Positions 41,561 through 51,121 are shown, numbered from the stretch's first letter. The stretch: DNA of 51,411 nt from JAQIBY01 sp051747965 (GCA_051747965.1 JBNJGS010000015.1:1-51411); one strand, 5' to 3'. Program-made: numbers and translations. The notes: generated by a model from the sequence alone, not told the origin.

Positions 41561-42481
41561 TTAAACCAGGACCCTCAGTGCTGAGGGCAATACTTCTATT
41601 TCAAATTTATCCCCGGTAACCAGTTCTCCGTCCAGCTGTGCGAGCATGCCTTTGCCGTTATATACCATCAATCTGTCACAGCGAAAGCTTGTTACGGTAT
41701 CAACTTTATTAATACTGCCATTGTACAGGCGATAAATGTTCCTCAGTATTTTCCATGAACTCATGTCTTCATAGATGCTAACATCAAACAGTCCATCATT
41801 GAGATCTGCATCAGGTGTCTGAAGCATGCCGCCACCGCTATACCGCCCGATGCCAATGCTCATACTGAAAATACAGCGGTGAATATGGGTATCATTTGCG
41901 ATGACATGTAATTTCTGTGCCTTCCAGGAAAAAAGTATCCTTAAAAGATTAAATAAATAAGCTACAGCAGCACGATTTCCCCGTTCCTGCATTTTGTTGG
42001 TAGAATTCACAACCTGTGAATCAAAAGCAAAACCCGAAACATTTACAAAATAGCTGATGTTTTCTTTGCCATCCTCTACATGGCGCACCCGTCCCACATC
42101 CTGATAATGTTCCTGGTGACTGAAAATTCTTTCCAGGGCGGATTTATACCTTCCGGGCAATTTGTAATTCCTTGCCCAGTCATTGCCTGTGCCCACAGGA
42201 ATAATACCTATCTGAATCTGCTCAGGCTGTACAATGGTCTGTTGAAAAACACCGTTCACAACCTCGTTCAGTGTACCATCACCTCCAACCACAACAAAGG
42301 TTTTATAACCAACCTGCAACTCCTCTTCAACAATTTTGTGGGCATGGCCGGAGCGTGTTGTCAATACAGCTTTGTATTGTACATCGCGCTTTAACAGCAA
42401 AGCCTCAATTTTCACCCAGTCTTTGCCGGCTTTCCCGTTTCCTGCACGCGGATTAACTATGAACAAATAGTGCTTAGGCAT
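41561..42481 (-). CDS. Diacylglycerol/sphingosine-kinase-like lipid kinase
   Basis: This 306-residue protein starts at the ATG at 42481 (PKHYLFIVNPRAGNGKAGKDW). The longer open frame begins at a TTG inside the neighbouring gene and is unlikely. The DAGK catalytic motifs are VVVGGDGTLNEVVNGV and GIIPVGTGNDWARN; SGFAFDSQVV and SIGIGRYSGGGM follow. It belongs to the YegS/BmrU family, soluble kinases that phosphorylate a membrane lipid such as diacylglycerol. The exact lipid is not deducible. It is divergent from the YD-repeat gene and convergent with the ABC-F gene. The CCCTCAG/CTGAGGG inverted repeat at its 3' end lies within the coding region. Confidence 0.9.
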   Translation of the reverse strand: MPKHYLFIVNPRAGNGKAGKDWVKIEALLLKRDVQYKAVLTTRSGHAHKIVEEELQVGYKTFVVVGGDGTLNEVVNGVFQQTIVQPEQIQIGIIPVGTGNDWARNYKLPGRYKSALERIFSHQEHYQDVGRVRHVEDGKENISYFVNVSGFAFDSQVVNSTNKMQERGNRAAVAYLFNLLRILFSWKAQKLHVIANDTHIHRCIFSMSIGIGRYSGGGMLQTPDADLNDGLFDVSIYEDMSSWKILRNIYRLYNGSINKVDTVTSFRCDRLMVYNGKGMLAQLDGELVTGDKFEIEVLPSALRVLV

Positions 42482-42580
42482 AAATCCTGATACTCCGATA
42501 TCAATTTTCAACAATGTTACAGTTTTTCCTTTTCTTTTAATAATTTTATGCAGATTTTTAACAAAATACAATCATTCACA

Positions 42581-43417
42581 ATGAAACAAATAAAAAGGAT
42601 CGAAACCAGAATTACAGAAATTGACGGAGAAAGCTATCTGGCTGAACAAATAGAATATGACAAGGCAGGAAACATCATTCAGAGTATCAAATACGACCCC
42701 GATGAAGCTGTGATCGAAAAAACAGAAAACTTCTATGATGACCAGGGCAAAAAAATACGCGAAAAAAATTACCTCTCAGAAGATGAGTTGGCTGAAGATC
42801 ATCATTTCACTTATGATGAATCAGGCAGGTTAAAGGAAGAGCATGTCTCCTACGCTGAAGGTTATGAAGCCTTACGCAGATTTAATTTTGACCGGGACAA
42901 TCAAATCATGAGGATAGATGAACTGGATGAAAATGATGAGATAGAAGAATACATTATCAGAACATTCAATGATAAGAACAAGTTGACTGAACAAGCAGAA
43001 TACGATGAACGTGACAAGTTGAAAACTGCAAAACGCTATCATTATGATGAAAACAATAATCTTGTCAAACAGGAAGAATTTGAAAAAAGTTTTAAAAAGC
43101 CTTTCACAACAAGAGAATACACTTATACAGAAGATGGAGAACTGGCCAGCCTGACAGTAAAAAACAGAAAGGGCAAAATCATTGACTACTATAAACTCAG
43201 ATACGATGAGGAGGGACGGGTTTTGCAGCAACAGTCAGCACAGTCCGGAAACATCAGCATAACATACAATGGCAAAAACAACAGGAAAGAAACCATTACA
43301 GATCCCGCCGGAAATATTAAGAAGGAAACTGAGTATTATTATGATGAGGAAGGAAATCTGATCAGGGAATCAGATCAAATGACCCGGAAAGATTTTGAAA
43401 TTCAATACTTTGATTAA
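42581..43417 (+). CDS. Cytoplasmic YD-repeat-like protein
   Basis: This is a protein of 278 residues from the ATG at 42581 (MKQIKRIETRITEIDGE); an upstream ATG at 42548 would add 11 residues without a signal. The protein consists almost entirely of 20- to 25-residue units of the form Y-D-x-x-G-x-x-x-x-x-x-x-Y (EYDKAGNIIQSIKYD, FYDDQGKKIREKNY, TYDESGRLKEEHV, HYDENNNLVKQEEF, YTEDGELASLTV, YYDEEGNLIRES). This is the RHS/YD-repeat pattern, but there is no signal peptide, no RHS core motif and no toxin C-terminus, and the composition is very acidic. It is probably an intracellular beta-solenoid-like scaffold. It stands between the lipid kinase and topoisomerase IV genes. Function unknown. Confidence 0.75.
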   Translation: MKQIKRIETRITEIDGESYLAEQIEYDKAGNIIQSIKYDPDEAVIEKTENFYDDQGKKIREKNYLSEDELAEDHHFTYDESGRLKEEHVSYAEGYEALRRFNFDRDNQIMRIDELDENDEIEEYIIRTFNDKNKLTEQAEYDERDKLKTAKRYHYDENNNLVKQEEFEKSFKKPFTTREYTYTEDGELASLTVKNRKGKIIDYYKLRYDEEGRVLQQQSAQSGNISITYNGKNNRKETITDPAGNIKKETEYYYDEEGNLIRESDQMTRKDFEIQYFD

Positions 43418-43498
43418 GTCAAAGCCAACTGTTGGTATTTTAACGTCAAACTGTTGATAACCTTTAGGCAGAACAGAATACAATTTAACTTTATTCTG

Positions 43499-43506
43499 TA
43501 CTTTTG
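43499..43506 (+). promoter_or_regulatory. Candidate -7 element for parE-parC-aroK
   Basis: TACTTTTG is a perfect TAnnTTTG, 22 nt before the parE ATG at 43529. No TTTG is visible at the -33 distance. A purine-rich TTTAGGAGAAA lies between it and the start and may act as a ribosome binding site. Confidence 0.48.
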
Positions 43507-43528
43507 TGTAGTTTAGGAGAAATTGTCT

Positions 43529-45364
43529 ATGACAGCATCATACACTGAAGACAGCATTCGTACCCTTGAGTGGCGCGAGCATATACGTAAACGCCCGGGG
43601 ATGTATATTGGCAAACTGGGTAGTGGTGTATCCTATGATGACGGGATATACATACTTATCAAAGAGGTAATAGACAACTCTGTGGATGAATTTGCCATGG
43701 GGTTTGGAAAAAAAATCGAAGTTAAGCTGGAAAACAAGAAAGTCAGCATAAGAGATTACGGCCGGGGAATTCCGCTGGGGAAACTTGTGGATGCATCTGC
43801 CAAAATGAATACCGGTGCCAAATATGACTCCAAGGTTTTTAAAAAAGCTGTCGGGCTAAATGGTGTGGGTATCAAAGCCGTCAATGCCCTTTCTTCAGAA
43901 TTCAGGATTGCAGCATTCAGGGAAGGCCAAACCAAAGCCGTAGTCTTTGAACAGGGCCATCTGACAATGGAAGGCGAACCACAGCAGTGCAAGGAACGTA
44001 ACGGCACCCTTGTGGAATTCACCCCGGATGAAGAAGTCTTTGGAGAATATGCCTTTCAGGAAGAATATATAGCCGAACAATTGCGAAACTATGTATTTCT
44101 CAATTCTGGCCTTACCATAGAGTTTAACGGTGATAAATTTTACAGCCGCAATGGTTTGCTTGACCTTCTTGAGAACAAAATGAATCAGCAGCCTCTCTAC
44201 CCAATCATTCACCTCTCTGGCGAAGATATTGAAATTGCCATTACCCATGCCCCAAAATACGGCGAAGAATACTATTCCTTTGTCAACGGGCAATACACAC
44301 CCCAGGGCGGCACACACCTGACGGCATTCAAGGAAAGTATTGTCCGCACCATCAAAGAGTTTTACCAAAAGAATATTGAGGCCTCTGATGTGCGTACATC
44401 CGTGGTGGCTGCTTTCAGCCTGAAAGTAGAAGAACCCGTTTTTGAATCCCAGACCAAAACAAAGCTGGGGTCAAAGGACATGGGCCCCAAAGGCCCTACC
44501 ATACGAACCTTTGTCCACGATTTCATCAAGCATCAGTTGGATGATTTCCTGCACAAAAATTCGCAAACCGCTGATATTCTGCTCAAAAAAATCCAAAGCA
44601 ATGAAAAAGAGCGTAAGGCCATCAGCGGCATCAAAAAACTGGCACGTGAACGGGCCAAAAAGGTGAGCCTGCACAATAAAAAACTGAGGGATTGCAGGGT
44701 ACACCTAAACACAAACCACGAAAAACGACTGGAAAGCTCCATCTTCATCACCGAGGGCGATTCTGCCAGCGGCTCCATCACCAAAGCAAGGAATGTAAAT
44801 ACCCAGGCAGTTTTCTCACTCAGGGGCAAACCGCTCAACAGTTATTCCCTGACCAAAAAAGTGGTGTATGAAAATGAAGAATTCAACCTTTTGCAGGCAG
44901 CCCTGAATATAGAGGAAGGCATAGAAAACCTGAGATACAGAAATGTCATTATCGCTACCGATGCCGATGTGGATGGAATGCATATCCGCCTGTTGCTGAT
45001 AACATTTTTCCTCCAGTTTTTCCCCGATCTTATCAAAAACGGCAACCTGTTCATCATGCTCACCCCGCTGTTCAGGGTAAGAAACCGAAAAGAAACCCAT
45101 TATTGCTATACCGAAGAAGAAAGAGATACCATCAACCGTCAGATGAAAGGGAAAGCTGAGGTAACCCGATTCAAAGGACTGGGTGAAATTTCCCCCGATG
45201 AATTCAAATTTTTTATCACCGAAGGGCTGAAACTGGAGCAGGTGAAATTAACAAAGCAGGATGAGGTAAAAGAACTGCTGAAATTTTACATGGGAAAAAA
45301 TACACCTGACCGTCAGGACTTTATCATTGATAACCTAAGAAGCTACGAAGAAATTACCGATTAA
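43529..45364 (+). CDS. parE: DNA topoisomerase IV subunit B
   Basis: This is a 611-residue type IIA topoisomerase ATPase subunit. The GHKL fold shows EVIDNSVDEF (Mg/ATP), DYGRGIPLG and GLNGVGIKAVNAL. The transducer has QTKTKLGS. The TOPRIM domain has EGDSASGS and DADVDGMHIR. The length, and pairing with an 869-residue A subunit, fit Bacteroidota topoisomerase IV rather than gyrase B. The start is the ATG at 43529; a TTG at 43523 is in frame. It decatenates chromosomes and relaxes supercoils. parC begins 2 bp after its stop. Confidence 0.93.
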   Translation: MTASYTEDSIRTLEWREHIRKRPGMYIGKLGSGVSYDDGIYILIKEVIDNSVDEFAMGFGKKIEVKLENKKVSIRDYGRGIPLGKLVDASAKMNTGAKYDSKVFKKAVGLNGVGIKAVNALSSEFRIAAFREGQTKAVVFEQGHLTMEGEPQQCKERNGTLVEFTPDEEVFGEYAFQEEYIAEQLRNYVFLNSGLTIEFNGDKFYSRNGLLDLLENKMNQQPLYPIIHLSGEDIEIAITHAPKYGEEYYSFVNGQYTPQGGTHLTAFKESIVRTIKEFYQKNIEASDVRTSVVAAFSLKVEEPVFESQTKTKLGSKDMGPKGPTIRTFVHDFIKHQLDDFLHKNSQTADILLKKIQSNEKERKAISGIKKLARERAKKVSLHNKKLRDCRVHLNTNHEKRLESSIFITEGDSASGSITKARNVNTQAVFSLRGKPLNSYSLTKKVVYENEEFNLLQAALNIEEGIENLRYRNVIIATDADVDGMHIRLLLITFFLQFFPDLIKNGNLFIMLTPLFRVRNRKETHYCYTEEERDTINRQMKGKAEVTRFKGLGEISPDEFKFFITEGLKLEQVKLTKQDEVKELLKFYMGKNTPDRQDFIIDNLRSYEEITD

Positions 45365-45366
45365 GC

Positions 45367-47976
45367 ATGGACGAAGAACTCAACAAAAACACTGAAAGCC
45401 AGTCAGAAGGCCAAGAAGACAGGAATATTTCCAAAATCACCAAGTTGACGGGAATGTACCAGGACTGGTTTCTTGATTATGCATCCTATGTGATTCTGGA
45501 AAGGGCTATTCCGCATGTTTATGACGGACTAAAGCCGGTTCAGAGGCGGATTCTCCATGCCATGAAAGAGCTGGATGATGGCAGATACAATAAAGTAGCC
45601 AATATCATCGGGCATACCATGAAATACCATCCGCATGGCGATGCATCCATTGGCAATGCTCTTGTCCAGATAGGGCAAAAAGAGCTCCTCATTGATACAC
45701 AGGGAAACTGGGGAAACACACTCACCGGAGACTCGGCAGCAGCCCCACGGTATATTGAGGCACGGCTGACCAAATTTGCCCTTGATGTGGTATTCAACAA
45801 CAAAACAACCAACTGGAAACCATCATACGATGGCAGAAACAACCAGCCCGTCACACTGCCGGTAAAATTCCCCCTGCTGCTGGTGCAGGATGTGGAAGGC
45901 ATTGCTGTTGGTTTGTCTTCAAAAATCTTACCACACAATTTTAATGAACTGATTGACGCATGCATTGATACACTCAAAGGCAAGGATGTGCAGATATTGC
46001 CGGACTTCCAGAGTGGTGGATTTGCTGATTTCTCAAAATACAACGACGGTCGCAGAGGCGGCAGGGTACGTGTAAGATCCAGAATTGAAAAAGTATCCAA
46101 CAAAGAACTCAAAATAACTGAAATACCATACGGTGAGACCACCAATTCTGTCATCGAATCCATCATCACGGCCAACGACAGAAACAAAATCAAAATCAAA
46201 AAAATTGATGACAACACCTCCGATAAGGTGGAAATTGTCATCAAAACACCGAGTGGATTTTCTGCAGATAAAACCATTGATGCCCTCTACGCTTTCACAA
46301 AATGTGAGGTAAGTGTATCTCCAAATGCCTGTGTAATTGACGACGACAGGCCCCGGTTCATGGGTGTTACGGAAATTCTTCAGCTGTCTGTGCAAAACAC
46401 AGTGAATCTGCTGAAACAGGAATTGCAGATTCAGCTAAAGGAATTGCAGGAAGCCTGGCACATGTCAAGCCTGGAACGCTGGTTTATCGAAGAGCGCGTT
46501 TATAAGGATCAGGATTATGAATCAGCAAAAACAACCAAAACAGCTCTCAAACACATAGAAAAACGCAGCAAGGAAATTGAAGATAAGCTGGTTCGCAGGA
46601 TCACGGAAGATGACCTGTTGAAGCTTTTGGAAATTCGCATGAAGCGGATTATCAAATACAATGCTGACAAAGCTGAACAAATTATCCTCAATATTGAAAA
46701 GGAAATGACAACTGTCAAAAACAACATCGATAATATCATCGATTATGCCGTCAAATATTATCAGGGGATCAAGAAAAAATACGGCGAAGGCAGAGATCGC
46801 AAAACGGAAATTCGTAGTTTCGATACCATAGAAGCACAAAAAGTTGTCATTGCCAACCAGAAACTGTACGCCGATTACAAAGAAGGATTTGTGGGAACTT
46901 CCCTGAAAAAAGAAGAGTATGTATGCGACTGTTCCGATATTGATGAAATTATCGTCTTCAGAAAAGACGGAAAATACACGGTAACAAAAGTTTCTGAAAA
47001 AGCCTTTGTCGGAAAAGATATCATACACATCGCTGTGTTCAAGAGAAATGATGAACGCACAATATACAATGCCGTGTACCGTGATGGAAAAACGGGAACA
47101 AGTCATATCAAAAGATTTCCGGTAACCAGCATCACCCGTGACAAAGAGTATGACCTGACGCAGGGAACCCCACATTCTAAAGTCCTGCATTTCTCAGCAA
47201 ATCCGAACGGTGAGGCCGAAGTAATTAAGGTTTACCTCAAGCCAAAACCAAAAATAAGAAAGCTGATTTTCGAGTTTAATTTCCAGGATCTGGCCATCAA
47301 AGGCCGTCAGAGTAAAGGAAACATTCTCACAAAACACGATATACACAAAATCGTGGTTAAACAAAAAGGCGTTTCTACCCTGGGCGGCAGAAATGTATAT
47401 TTTGACAGAGATGTTATGCGGCTGAATGTGGATGAACGTGGCGAGTTCCTGGGCGAGTTCCTCGGTGATGACAAAATCATCGTTTTCCTGAAGGATGGAA
47501 AATACAGACTCACCAATTTTGATTTAAGTAATCACTTTGAAGAAAACCTGCTGCGCATAGAAAAATATGATCCGGACAGAGTTTATACAGCCATCCACTA
47601 TGACAGCGAACAGGGATTCTACTACCTGAAACGTTTCAGGGCAGAAGACATCAGCACACTGCAAAGTATTATCAGCGAAACAGAAGGATCTGAATTGATT
47701 GATGTCACTACAGATAAATGGCCGCAGGTACAACTGAAATTCGGCGGCAAACATGCGGACCGGGAAGATGAACTCCTGGATGCTGAAGAATTCATCACTG
47801 TCAAAAGCCACAAAGCACGGGGCAAGCGAATCACCACTTATGAAATAAAGAAAATCAGTTTTACCGAACCCCTTCATAAAGAAGAAGAAAAAACTGAAAA
47901 TGACATAGAGAACAGCAATGCTGAAGATGATGAGGATGATGATGATAAACTAAACCAAATGACACTCGAACTCTAA
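45367..47976 (+). CDS. parC: DNA topoisomerase IV subunit A
   Basis: This is an 869-residue breakage-reunion subunit. Landmarks are YASYVILERAIPHVYDGLKPVQRRILHAM, KVANIIGHTMKYHPHGDAS, and the catalytic Tyr in APRYIEARLT. The coiled tower region is at about 340-490. The C-terminal region has beta-pinwheel-like repeats (DEIIVFRKDGKYTVTK, DKIIVFLKDGKYRLTN), weaker than in gyrase A and without a clear GyrA box. The last 40 residues are acidic (EDDEDDDDK). It works with ParE. Its stop overlaps the aroK start by one base (TAATG). Confidence 0.93.
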   Translation: MDEELNKNTESQSEGQEDRNISKITKLTGMYQDWFLDYASYVILERAIPHVYDGLKPVQRRILHAMKELDDGRYNKVANIIGHTMKYHPHGDASIGNALVQIGQKELLIDTQGNWGNTLTGDSAAAPRYIEARLTKFALDVVFNNKTTNWKPSYDGRNNQPVTLPVKFPLLLVQDVEGIAVGLSSKILPHNFNELIDACIDTLKGKDVQILPDFQSGGFADFSKYNDGRRGGRVRVRSRIEKVSNKELKITEIPYGETTNSVIESIITANDRNKIKIKKIDDNTSDKVEIVIKTPSGFSADKTIDALYAFTKCEVSVSPNACVIDDDRPRFMGVTEILQLSVQNTVNLLKQELQIQLKELQEAWHMSSLERWFIEERVYKDQDYESAKTTKTALKHIEKRSKEIEDKLVRRITEDDLLKLLEIRMKRIIKYNADKAEQIILNIEKEMTTVKNNIDNIIDYAVKYYQGIKKKYGEGRDRKTEIRSFDTIEAQKVVIANQKLYADYKEGFVGTSLKKEEYVCDCSDIDEIIVFRKDGKYTVTKVSEKAFVGKDIIHIAVFKRNDERTIYNAVYRDGKTGTSHIKRFPVTSITRDKEYDLTQGTPHSKVLHFSANPNGEAEVIKVYLKPKPKIRKLIFEFNFQDLAIKGRQSKGNILTKHDIHKIVVKQKGVSTLGGRNVYFDRDVMRLNVDERGEFLGEFLGDDKIIVFLKDGKYRLTNFDLSNHFEENLLRIEKYDPDRVYTAIHYDSEQGFYYLKRFRAEDISTLQSIISETEGSELIDVTTDKWPQVQLKFGGKHADREDELLDAEEFITVKSHKARGKRITTYEIKKISFTEPLHKEEEKTENDIENSNAEDDEDDDDKLNQMTLEL

Positions 47977-48482
47977 TGATAATATACCTGACAGGCTTCA
48001 TGGGTGCCGGCAAATCACACCTGGCCAGACAATTGGCTAAAATACTCAATCTGCCCCTCATCGACCTGGACAGCGAAATTGAACGCAAAACGGGCAACAG
48101 CATAAGTGAGTTGTTTGAATCATCCGGGGAGAAAGCTTTCCGAAAAGCAGAATACGACCAGTTATCTCATTTCAGCAGACGCACACCGGACTTTGTAATG
48201 GCATGCGGAGGCGGCATCTTGAACAATATTGACAATCTCATGCTTATGCAACAATATGGTATCGTGGTTTTCGTGGATACAAAACTGTCGGTCATTAAAA
48301 ACCGGCTGCTGAAACAAAAAGAGAACCGGCCACTTCTTGCAGGTCTTAGCGATGAAGCATGCTTACAACGCATTGATGAATTGTACAAACAAAGATTGCC
48401 ATATTACAGGAAATCTGATGTTTCTTATAAGCCGCATATTGAGACACCAGAGGACTTGCTGAGAAAAATAAAACTTTTTTAA
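47976..48482 (+). CDS. aroK: Shikimate kinase
   Basis: This 168-residue P-loop kinase phosphorylates shikimate at position 3 on the way to chorismate, feeding aromatic amino acids and menaquinone. It has the Walker A motif GFMGAGKSH, the shikimate-binding LIDLDSEIE, the FRKAEY segment and the GGG loop CGGGILNN. Later come LLKQKENRPLL (the lid, with the conserved R) and RLPYYRKSDV. Length is typical. It is coupled to parC by a one-base overlap, an unusual mixture of replication and metabolic genes in one transcript. Confidence 0.95.
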   Translation: MIIYLTGFMGAGKSHLARQLAKILNLPLIDLDSEIERKTGNSISELFESSGEKAFRKAEYDQLSHFSRRTPDFVMACGGGILNNIDNLMLMQQYGIVVFVDTKLSVIKNRLLKQKENRPLLAGLSDEACLQRIDELYKQRLPYYRKSDVSYKPHIETPEDLLRKIKLF

Positions 48483-48510
48483 AAAATCGCTAACAGAATC
48501 TGTGGTGGAT

Positions 48511-49146
48511 TTACATGTCTGTATTGTCATTCACCGCCCCACCTACAATATCCTCGAAAGCAGCGTATATCATACAATAAGTAGCCGGCAGGGTAAACAA
48601 CAGGCCAATACCCAGGATGAGAGCCCCAACAAAGTTTATCAGAAGAATAATCACCAAAAAGCCCAAAAACGGCCAGAAATTTTTCGTAATCAGCTTGCGG
48701 CTGGCTTCCATGGCATCCCAGAAATCATATTTCAGAAATACAATGAAGGGCACAGTAAAGGTATAAGCTACAGCCAGATATATTCCGGGAATGATTAATA
48801 AAAAAGTACCAACGGCAGTAAAAATACCCACCAGCAAACTGGCAAGAAAAAGAGGCAGGAATATATGAAAACCCTGGAAAAACATTTCGAAATTTGGCTT
48901 TTCGCCCCTGACAAGGGCATTGGCAACAATAAAAAAGCCTGCCACTAAAGGCCCGCTGACAACAAGAGACGCAATGGATCCAAGTCCACTGATACCAGCG
49001 AACAGAAAGATGGCAAGATAAATTGCAGCATAGCCCACAAAATGACCAAGATGTGAAGTGAAAATCTTCAAACCTCTGTCGAAATACAGGCTCATATTAA
49101 AATCATAACCATCTCTAATCAGTTTGTTTATTTTCTCTTCGTGCAT
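48511..49146 (-). CDS. Polytopic membrane protein (DUF975-like)
   Basis: This 211-residue protein has a short polar N-terminus (MHEEKINKLIRDGYDFNMS) and five or six hydrophobic helices: about 30-55, 58-80, 93-118, 121-145, 158-180 and 184-200. The pattern LIIPGIYLAVAYTFTVPFIV followed by DAMEASRKLITKNFWPFLGF is seen in DUF975 and glycerophosphodiester-phosphodiesterase membrane-domain relatives. The function is unknown. It lies 24 bp after the UbiD-family gene on the same strand, so the two probably share a transcript, and it converges on aroK. Confidence 0.7.
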   Translation of the reverse strand: MHEEKINKLIRDGYDFNMSLYFDRGLKIFTSHLGHFVGYAAIYLAIFLFAGISGLGSIASLVVSGPLVAGFFIVANALVRGEKPNFEMFFQGFHIFLPLFLASLLVGIFTAVGTFLLIIPGIYLAVAYTFTVPFIVFLKYDFWDAMEASRKLITKNFWPFLGFLVIILLINFVGALILGIGLLFTLPATYCMIYAAFEDIVGGAVNDNTDM

Positions 49147-49170
49147 AATCCGTTTTTCTTTGAAATAAAA

Positions 49171-50940
49171 TTAATCAATTTTCATGGCAGCAGCATCACT
49201 TTTAACAAATCTTTTGATATTTTTTGACGGAGAAGGGATGAATCTGCCGATTCCAAAAGTATCCCACCGGCTGTCTATTGCCTCAATAACAGCATCCGAT
49301 GCCACAACAGGCTGAGGCCATGGCCTTGTAGCACTTGTCATACCGGCTTTGACACGGGCATCCACATGCAGGACATCTCCACGCCGCTGAACATCCCTTT
49401 TGGGATCTGTGTTTGCCAAAATCCACCACAGCAACAGGCTTACAGCATCACGCTCCAAAGGAAAATCCACATCCACAATGCATGAAATACCATCCGCTAC
49501 CGGATCAGCATTTTCACTCTCCCCTGGCTTCCGGTAACGCAGCAAAATATTTCCGTACCGCCACACCCGTTTTTCAAAATGTGTCATGATATCATCAGTT
49601 TCTACAGGCGCACTCAAATCAAGCAGGAGCTTGCCGCCAAACACCGGTTCCGGGGAAGCGTGCTCCAGCTCATCGGCAGGACCTGATGACACAATGACCT
49701 TATCGGGGTGAATGCCTGCAGCCACATGCCGCAGCACAGCATCATAATTTGTCAGTTCCATGCTTTCCGGTAAAGCCAGAAGCACTTTTGAAAACATCAT
49801 TTGTCCGGCACCCAGCAGGGCATGCATGGTTTTGCTTACCACACCGGGGTACTTGTTGTTCACTTTCAGCAGCACCAGGTTGTGTGCCACCCCTTCACCG
49901 GGCAAATGAAAATCCAGCAATTCGGGTGCAATCGCCGTTTTTATGGCAGGCTTGAAAAGCTTTTCGGTTGTCTTTCCGAGATAAAAATCCTCCATGGGTG
50001 GTATTCCCACAATGGTGGCCGGATACACGGCATTTTTCCGGTGCGTTATGGCAGTCAGATGAAACACAGGGTAAGCATCCTCAAGCGAATAAAATCCGGT
50101 ATGATCCCCAAAGGGACCTTCAGTACGCAGAGGAGCTTCAGTATCAATATAACCTTCCAGAACGATATCAGCATCAGCAGGCACTTCAATATCCTGGCTA
50201 ATGCATTGCACCAGTTTTACCGCTTGTTTGCGTATCAGGCCACAAAACAGCAATTCATCCATATTTTCAGGCAGTGGAGCGCTTGCCATGTAGGTATACA
50301 ACGGGTCACCACCCAAAACAACGGCCACAGGCATTTTTCCGCCTTTTTGTTTCCATGCCCGGTAGTGCTCTGCCCCGCCCTTGTGACGGTGCCAGTGCAT
50401 GCCGGTGGTTTTATCATCAAACACCTGCATGCGGTACATCCCGATGTTCCTGACACCGGTTTCCGGATGCCGTGTGAACACCATGGGTAAAGTAATGAAC
50501 GGTCCGCCGTCAAAAGGCCAGGATGTCAAAACGGGCAATTCGCTAAGTGAAGGCGTTGTATTAACGATGTCCTGACAGGCGCCACGCTTTTTGCTGTGCT
50601 TTGGAAAGGCTTTCAGGTAGTTGCGATGCGGCCAGAGGTTTCTGATCATCTTAAGTAAACCACCACCTGACTGCAGTTTCTCAGCTATGCCAAAGATTTC
50701 CGGAAAAACCCGGTCCGGACTGCCGGGCTCAAAAATCCTCTCTACGCGCTTATCGCTACCGAATGCATTGATAAGCAAGGGGAATTTTGTTCCATTGTTT
50801 TCAAAAAGCAGCGCCTTGCCTCCCTCCGGCTGTTTCATGACACGATCTGCAATTTCTGCAATTTCCTGATCGGGTGAAACATGGGATTTCACACGCAAAA
50901 GTTCGTGATTCTGCTCAAGCAGATCAATAAATGCCGACAT
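49171..50940 (-). CDS. UbiD-family decarboxylase
   Basis: This 589-residue enzyme depends on prenylated FMN and removes a carboxylate from an aromatic or unsaturated acid. The start is set at the ATG at 50940 (MSAFIDLLEQNHELLRVK), which fits the family; an ATG at 50970 and a GTG at 51042 would add residues without homology. Landmarks are PFDGGPFITLPMVFTRHPETGVRNIG, MHWHRHKGGAEHY, EGPFGDHTGFYS (active-site region), PPMEDFYLGKTTEKLF and DTFGIGRF. In Bacteroidota, which use menaquinone, such genes usually belong to the futalosine-type or a related quinone route, but no partner gene is in view. The flavin prenyltransferase UbiX is not in the window. Confidence 0.92.
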   Translation of the reverse strand: MSAFIDLLEQNHELLRVKSHVSPDQEIAEIADRVMKQPEGGKALLFENNGTKFPLLINAFGSDKRVERIFEPGSPDRVFPEIFGIAEKLQSGGGLLKMIRNLWPHRNYLKAFPKHSKKRGACQDIVNTTPSLSELPVLTSWPFDGGPFITLPMVFTRHPETGVRNIGMYRMQVFDDKTTGMHWHRHKGGAEHYRAWKQKGGKMPVAVVLGGDPLYTYMASAPLPENMDELLFCGLIRKQAVKLVQCISQDIEVPADADIVLEGYIDTEAPLRTEGPFGDHTGFYSLEDAYPVFHLTAITHRKNAVYPATIVGIPPMEDFYLGKTTEKLFKPAIKTAIAPELLDFHLPGEGVAHNLVLLKVNNKYPGVVSKTMHALLGAGQMMFSKVLLALPESMELTNYDAVLRHVAAGIHPDKVIVSSGPADELEHASPEPVFGGKLLLDLSAPVETDDIMTHFEKRVWRYGNILLRYRKPGESENADPVADGISCIVDVDFPLERDAVSLLLWWILANTDPKRDVQRRGDVLHVDARVKAGMTSATRPWPQPVVASDAVIEAIDSRWDTFGIGRFIPSPSKNIKRFVKSDAAAMKID

Positions 50941-51042
50941 ACCTTTTCCTGCAAGCCTTGATTTTTCCATGCTTAAAGATAAACAAAATGTGGGAGTTTG
51001 GTCAGTGGTGGATTGATTGTTTTGTTGCTTATGTGGGCGCAC

Positions 51043-51103
51043 CCCTGCCTGCCGTTTCCTGCCTGCCCATAGACAAGTTAACAGCAGTGGATGGCAGGCA
51101 GGG
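51043..51103. repeat. CCTGCCTGCC palindromic repeat
   Basis: CCCTGCCTGCC (51043-51053) and GGCAGGCAGGG (51093-51103) form a perfect 11-bp inverted repeat. A second direct copy of the left arm, CCTGCCTGCCC, lies at 51058-51068. The right arm can thus pair with either copy, giving two alternative hairpins. From memory, GGCAGGCAGG-type palindromes occur between genes in some Bacteroidota genomes; copy number cannot be tested here. Confidence 0.65.
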
Positions 51104-51121
51104 TCGGTGTCCGTCTTTTAG

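Noticed and set aside
41572..41587. CCCTCAG/CTGAGGG inverted repeat as a bidirectional terminator between the ABC-F and lipid-kinase genes
   Set aside because: It lies inside the 3' end of the lipid-kinase coding region and has no T run on either side.
45540..46277. 245-codon minus-strand ORF within parC
   Set aside because: Antisense to a strongly conserved part of parC including the catalytic region; Ser/Leu-rich low-quality protein with no recognisable family.
46522..47190. 222-codon minus-strand ORF within parC
   Set aside because: Antisense shadow of the tower and early C-terminal region; Phe/Ile-rich without structure typical of a real membrane protein.
49801..50490. 229-codon plus-strand ORF opposite the UbiD-family gene
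   Set aside because: Antisense to conserved UbiD motifs; no signal, domain or promoter.
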